From contig SVQA01000001.1 of the NCBI GenBank assembly GCA_015065545.1, forward strand, positions 124,001 to 188,000: a stretch of DNA of 64,000 nucleotides, in the 5' to 3' direction. The notes below the pieces were generated by a model that saw only the letters and a list, made by a program, of their open reading frames with translations, did no database searches and had not been told where the DNA came from. This document shows positions 58,553-64,000 of the stretch, one piece after another. The translations under genes were made by a program, and so were the position numbers. Numbering within the stretch: position 1 is the stretch's first letter; every line of letters starts with the position of its first letter. The stretch comes from Oscillospiraceae bacterium (lineage in GTDB: Bacteria > Bacillota > Clostridia > Oscillospirales > Acutalibacteraceae).

Positions 58553-58944
58553 ACGCTTCCTCCCGATAAACGCAAAGCGATAGAGAGGAATTCGGTAAAC
58601 AAAGGCAATGCTGTTATAAGCACACTTATTCTGCCACACAAAAGTACAGTTCCAGATAAAGCCTGCTGAGAGGCATCCTTACAGCAATCACAGGTAAATT
58701 CCGTGATAAAGCAAATCCCGATACACTTAAGAAGAATCGTAAGATAACTTTTATTTATTTCTGTCCTATCAAAAATTCCTTTTATGTAGTCAACAGATAC
58801 AACAATGCTTGAAAGTATATAAACAAAAAGCATAGTGACAGCACAAATAGTTAAAATGAAAGAATATTCCATTCCTTGTTTTTTCAGTATTACAGCAAGC
58901 AAGGATGCCGCAACAGCAGCACCGCAAACGGACATAATGTTCAA
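58549..58944 (-). CDS. spoIIIAD: Stage III sporulation protein AD
   Basis: 131 residues, four hydrophobic helices, with the T-E-F-x-x-D-x-x-x-D-A/S-x-Q segment near residue 78. A TTG start overlapping the spoIIIAC stop (TTGA) with GGGTG 8 bases upstream is preferred; the ATG three codons later is an alternative. Confidence 0.9.
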   Translation of the reverse strand: MNIMSVCGAAVAASLLAVILKKQGMEYSFILTICAVTMLFVYILSSIVVSVDYIKGIFDRTEINKSYLTILLKCIGICFITEFTCDCCKDASQQALSGTVLLCGRISVLITALPLFTEFLSIALRLSGGSV

Positions 58945-59135
58945 AATCCGAACACCCGCTTTATCGTTTCGAAAAGGTCACTTATCTCTCCAATAATCAT
59001 CATAAGTGCTACTATCAGACCTGCAATTGTGGTAAGCAATGCTTGGTCTTCCCTACCGCTTCGACTTAAAAGCTGATTGAGAACTGCAACAATAATTCCG
59101 ATTGCCGCTATCTTAAATATCATATCAACATCCAT
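58941..59135 (-). CDS. spoIIIAC: Stage III sporulation protein AC
   Basis: 64 residues, two hydrophobic helices separated by S-R-S-G-R-E-D-Q-A, the usual SpoIIIAC layout. GAGGTAG precedes the ATG. Confidence 0.92.
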   Translation of the reverse strand: MDVDMIFKIAAIGIIVAVLNQLLSRSGREDQALLTTIAGLIVALMMIIGEISDLFETIKRVFGF

Positions 59136-59143
59136 ATACTACC

Positions 59144-59638
59144 TCACAAAACAATCAGACCTACAGTACACCCTAAAGAAAAGCCCAGTATTCTGTAAAG
59201 TCTGACATTTTTATTTTCCATAAGTTTAGCTTCATTTAACCTTTCTTCAAAAAGTTTAGTATAAAGCTCACAATTTGAAATCTGACCTTCTATATCTGTT
59301 ACTCCTAAATTTTCTCCAAATTGATTTAATAATTCCAGGTCACTCTTATTTAAAGCAGTAGTTTTTGAAATATATGTAACACACTTCTCCCACCACATCA
59401 AAAAATTTTCATTTTCCTCTGTTTCTGTAAAAGCCTTGAATTTTTCCTTTGATACAAAACTTAAAGCAATTACCCTGCAAATTTCATATCCTCCAAAGTT
59501 GATATAAGTTTTTATCTTTTGAATTGATTCAATTATCGAGAATAAATCTTCACATCTTCGTAAGAGCTTAAGAGAAAACCAGTTACCGAGAAAGGTCGAC
59601 GATACCACAAGAACAATACACATAAATATTCTAAGCAT
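59144..59638 (-). CDS. spoIIIAB: Stage III sporulation protein AB
   Basis: 164 residues. N- and C-terminal membrane helices flank a cytoplasmic helical middle, resembling GspF-type secretion proteins. Overlaps spoIIIAA by 8 bases. Confidence 0.9.
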   Translation of the reverse strand: MLRIFMCIVLVVSSTFLGNWFSLKLLRRCEDLFSIIESIQKIKTYINFGGYEICRVIALSFVSKEKFKAFTETEENENFLMWWEKCVTYISKTTALNKSDLELLNQFGENLGVTDIEGQISNCELYTKLFEERLNEAKLMENKNVRLYRILGFSLGCTVGLIVL

Positions 59639-60578
59639 AAAAATCGCAGCTTTCTATATATGACTTAACTTTACCGGGAGATTCTCTACCGGATAGAAAA
59701 GCAATTTTTTTGAAAGCACCTGTGGAAACAATCGAAGTAAAATATCTTCTGCTTTTAAGCTCGGATAAACTGCCAGCATGCATTGTTGCAACAAAATAAA
59801 CTCCACTGTTCACTCCCGACAAAAGTGCATTAACATCGCTCTCGCTTCCTATTTCATCACAAATAATATATTCAGGAGAAAAAAGTCTGATGGCCTGCAT
59901 TATTCCAACATCTCTCGGATAGCTGTCCATCACATCGCACATTCCTAAATCCTTCTGCAGTATACCCTTGTATACAGCAGCAAGCTCTGATTTTGAATCA
60001 ATAACACATACTCTGCAAAGATAATCGCTTGAAAGAATACGGGCAATATCCCGAAGCACTGTTGATTTACCGCTACAAGGAGCACCGCAGATAAGCAGTC
60101 CTTCCTTTGATTCAAAAAGGTGTTTTGCAAGCTCGTTTCCGCATCCGATAATCTCTCTTGATATTCTTATTGAAATTGTAGAAAAATCGCGGATATTTGT
60201 TACTTCCTCATTACTCACCACTGCAGTACCGCTTATTCCAACTCTATGTCCTCCGTTTATTGTGACAAAGCCTTCCTTAATTTCGTTTATGTGCGAGTAA
60301 ACAGAATGACCGCAGGCGAAATTGAAGCACTCTGTCATTTCATTTGCAGAAATAATCACCAAAGGCTGTGAATCGGACAAAGATGTAAGACAGCCGTTTT
60401 CTGTGAGAAAATACTGTACTCCGTTTTTATAGATACATACAGGGCGACTGCTTCTGAGTACAATCTCGTGTATCTGTGAAAAACACCCTGTAACAGCAGA
60501 GGATACTGCCTTTCTTATTCGTAAAGGAAGAATCCTGAGTATTTGATTAAGGGTAATGTCATTTTTAGATTCCGTCAC
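59631..60578 (-). CDS. spoIIIAA: Stage III sporulation protein AA (ATPase)
   Basis: 315 residues. Walker A is GAPCSGKS at 165-172, and Walker B is in PEYIICDEIGSE near residue 240, in a secretion-type ATPase fold. Powers or assembles the SpoIIIA-Q channel. The GTG start has AAAGGA 8-9 bases upstream. A sigma-E-like promoter lies 20-50 bases upstream, so it heads the eight-gene operon. Confidence 0.95.
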   Translation of the reverse strand: MTESKNDITLNQILRILPLRIRKAVSSAVTGCFSQIHEIVLRSSRPVCIYKNGVQYFLTENGCLTSLSDSQPLVIISANEMTECFNFACGHSVYSHINEIKEGFVTINGGHRVGISGTAVVSNEEVTNIRDFSTISIRISREIIGCGNELAKHLFESKEGLLICGAPCSGKSTVLRDIARILSSDYLCRVCVIDSKSELAAVYKGILQKDLGMCDVMDSYPRDVGIMQAIRLFSPEYIICDEIGSESDVNALLSGVNSGVYFVATMHAGSLSELKSRRYFTSIVSTGAFKKIAFLSGRESPGKVKSYIESCDFYA

Positions 60579-60597
60579 TTAAATCATCCTTTCAATA

Positions 60598-60628
60598 ACC
60601 TATATGAAGGCTTGGACTCATTTATGAC
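60598..60628 (-). promoter_or_regulatory. Candidate sigma-E promoter of the spoIIIA operon
   Basis: Minus strand GTCATAAA (60628-60621), 14 bases, CATATAGGT (60606-60598). Sigma-E promoters have GTCATATT-like and CATACAnT-like elements about 14 apart. The predicted transcript would begin almost at the ribosome site of spoIIIAA. Confidence 0.5.
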
Positions 60629-60642
60629 AGGCTGTCCCAAAA

Positions 60643-60679
60643 AGAAAAGTCCAGAGACATACTCCGTACATCTCTGGAC
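60643..60679 (-). terminator. Terminator after DUF6440 gene
   Basis: Minus-strand GTCCAGAGA (60679-60671) pairs with TCTCTGGAC (60657-60649), followed by TTTTCTTTTT. Ends the ligA transcript before spoIIIA. Confidence 0.85.
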
Positions 60680-60685
60680 ATAAAG

Positions 60686-60868
60686 TTAATCTTCTTTTTC
60701 TAATCGAGTTACCACAACATTACCGTATGCATCAAGAAGAGGTGTCAAACCTCCGCCGTAGCCGGCTGTGTGGTACATATAATTTACACCGGTTTCTGTA
60801 TCAACCCAGATTTCGGTAACATTTACACTCCCTTGAGTGTAAACTTTTTCGAATCTTTTATTTTTCAT
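60686..60868 (-). CDS. DUF6440 family protein
   Basis: About 60 residues. The family pattern is visible: N-terminal K-R-F-E-K-V-Y, then D-T-E-T-G-V-N-Y-M-Y and the GGGLTPLLDAYGN ending. Function unknown. The ATG at 60868 follows GAGGT and is 8 bases after the ligA stop. Confidence 0.8.
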   Translation of the reverse strand: MKNKRFEKVYTQGSVNVTEIWVDTETGVNYMYHTAGYGGGLTPLLDAYGNVVVTRLEKED

Positions 60869-60876
60869 ATTATACC

Positions 60877-62886
<2,010 letters not shown>

Positions 62887-62894
62887 TCAAAAGG

Positions 62895-63470
62895 TTATTT
62901 ATTCACAGCGGAAGTGCCCTTCTCTCTGAGATATGTAGACTCCATATCTGCAAGATGGAGCTTAACTGCCAAAGGATACTTTTCATATGCCTGACTTACG
63001 GTGTAGCCTGTGCTGTCATCAAAATTACCCATGTGCCAACGGATAGCCATAGCCTCGTCAAGTTTGAGCTTCATAAAACGCTCAATAAGAAACACGGATT
63101 TCTCGCCGTGACCAAAGGGAAACTTATCCTCAATTGTGTAATAAGGCTGCTTTTCCCACTGACCTGTAAGCTCATTCTTGACATTTCGAGTTGAAATCTT
63201 GTAAAATTCTGCTTTACACACATCGTGAAGAAGTGCAGCAATTGCAAAGCTCTCTACAGAATCCACTCCCTCTTCAAAATGCTTTTCCATCATTGTATTG
63301 AAAACGCTGACAGAATGCATTACAAGACCATTTTCACAAGCACAGTGATACTTTGTACTAGCAGGTGCAGTAAAGAAATCTGTATTCTGTAACCATGCAA
63401 GAAGCTCTTTTGCTCCGTTTCTTGTAACATTCTCGGTAAAAATCCGGATAAATTCATCTCTTGCGCTCAT
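62895..63470 (-). CDS. HD-domain hydrolase
   Basis: About 191 residues. A conserved H (VMHSVSVFN) and the HD pair in ALLHDVCKAEFYK near residue 83 give the H...HD metal site, with more histidines (FGHGEKS, WHMGNFD) downstream. HD proteins are metal-dependent phosphohydrolases, often on nucleotides; the substrate is not known. ATG at 63470 has GAGGTG upstream. Confidence 0.85.
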   Translation of the reverse strand: MSARDEFIRIFTENVTRNGAKELLAWLQNTDFFTAPASTKYHCACENGLVMHSVSVFNTMMEKHFEEGVDSVESFAIAALLHDVCKAEFYKISTRNVKNELTGQWEKQPYYTIEDKFPFGHGEKSVFLIERFMKLKLDEAMAIRWHMGNFDDSTGYTVSQAYEKYPLAVKLHLADMESTYLREKGTSAVNK

Positions 63471-63478
63471 ATTACACC

Positions 63479-64000
63479 TCACAAAAGTTCATTATTATAT
63501 ATTGCTCGCTCACCGCCAATAAACTTGGGACGGGTACGAGCTGCCAAAACAACAGCCTCGCCGATTGTTCTTTTTGAGAGTTTTACAGGAACAGCAGTTG
63601 GCTTTAAATGCATACCGATAAGTGTACCTCCAATATCGATACCTGCATCTGCCCTAACATTCTCTACAACTACAGCATCTTCAAAACGAGAATAAGCTGT
63701 AGTAGCACTTGCTCCGCCTGCGTGAGCGTGAGGTATTGCATTGACAATCTCATACCCGAAAAGTTTTGCGGCTTTTCTTTCAATTACCAAAGCACGATTG
63801 AGATGCTCACAGCACTGGGCGGCTAGATATATACCTCTCTTTGCAAGCTCGGGAAGGATTACATCATAGACGGCTTCTGCAGCTTCCATACTGGAGCAAG
63901 TACCGATTCTCTGTCCAGTAATCTCGCTGGAAGAACAGCCGAGCACAACAAGTGAACCTTCTGAAAGCTTGGCACAATCAAGAAGCTCTGAAAGCACAGT
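63479..64000 (-). CDS. TIGR01440 (YwlG/UPF0340) family protein, 5' end beyond window
   Basis: At least 173 residues, and the frame is open to the window edge. Strong family blocks: LVVLGCSSSEITGQRIGT, QCCEHLNRALVIE, ADAGIDIGGTLIGMHLKP, and ARTRPKFIGGERA near the end. Compared with B. subtilis YwlG (about 180 residues), roughly ten N-terminal residues are missing here. Function unknown. It lies 8 bases before the HD-hydrolase gene and probably leads the ligA unit. Confidence 0.88.
   Translation of the reverse strand, partial: TVLSELLDCAKLSEGSLVVLGCSSSEITGQRIGTCSSMEAAEAVYDVILPELAKRGIYLAAQCCEHLNRALVIERKAAKLFGYEIVNAIPHAHAGGASATTAYSRFEDAVVVENVRADAGIDIGGTLIGMHLKPTAVPVKLSKRTIGEAVVLAARTRPKFIGGERAIYNNELL

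Noticed and set aside
57398..58639. SpoIIIAE start 29 codons further upstream
   Set aside because: That extension lies within spoIIIAD, lacks a ribosome site and is not signal-peptide-like. The ATG at 58552 has GGGAGG and the expected signal sequence.

Overview
The window looks like chromosomal backbone of a spore-forming, low-GC anaerobic Clostridia member, most likely in the Ruminococcaceae/Oscillospirales. The reasons are the pairing of PolC with a separate DnaE, complete spoIIIAA-AH and spoIIGA-sigE loci, a YlmC/YmxH protein, a V-type (A/V) ATPase, the MEP isoprenoid route, and the class I gene order rpsB-tsf-pyrH-frr-uppS-cdsA-dxr-rseP-ispG-polC. No insertion sequence, prophage, CRISPR array, tRNA or rRNA gene is visible. 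Codon and base use look uniform by eye.

Layout. 1-5.7 kb: the start of an unidentified membrane protein, a MATE exporter and a VanZ-like protein (minus), then a COG2426 membrane protein and two flavoproteins (plus). 5.7-12.3 kb (minus): asd, dapA and dapB (lysine/diaminopimelate), then DUF3343 and a cysteine desulfurase, then cdaA-cdaR (c-di-AMP synthesis). These probably form one long unit starting at a strong promoter at 12.3 kb, punctuated by a terminator between dapA and dapB and a hairpin after dapB. 12.4-15.5 kb (plus): queA-tgt (queuosine), yajC, and a TIGR04086 membrane protein. 15.5-19.2 kb: RluA synthase and DUF1294 (minus), a GHL10-type lipoprotein-like enzyme (plus), and mtaB (minus). 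19.2-32.2 kb (minus): polC, ispG, rseP, dxr, cdsA, uppS, frr and pyrH, with rpsB-tsf as a separately promoted unit. 32.2-35.7 kb: a SleB-type cell-wall hydrolase with an unusual 230-nt structured leader, ymxH, two unknown membrane proteins, and a small exported protein with a palindrome over its promoter. 35.8-44.5 kb (minus): a nine-gene V-ATPase operon in the Enterococcus hirae ntpFIKECGABD order. 44.6-46.2 kb (plus): spoIIGA-sigE. 46.2-55.8 kb (minus): a small lipoprotein, a MORN-repeat protein, and the unit nusB - TsaD-like - xseA - dnaE - pfkA. 55.9-60.6 kb (minus): the spoIIIA operon, preceded by a sigma-E-like promoter. 60.7-64 kb (minus): TIGR01440 protein, HD hydrolase, ligA, DUF6440.

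How the parts connect. The locus groups envelope growth and sporulation. DAP synthesis, undecaprenyl and phospholipid precursors (dxr, ispG, uppS, cdsA), c-di-AMP and a cell-wall hydrolase serve the wall. sigE, with its processing protease, should switch on the spoIIIA channel further along the same window.

The most interesting signals are non-coding. One is the orphan leader RNA of the SleB-like gene, with two mutually exclusive helices. Another is a recurring arrangement in which a terminator-like hairpin contains or abuts the Shine-Dalgarno sequence of the next gene (four cases). A third is an operator-like palindrome lying inside a promoter. All coordinates, start choices and structures come from reading the sequence. 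No database or folding program was run.
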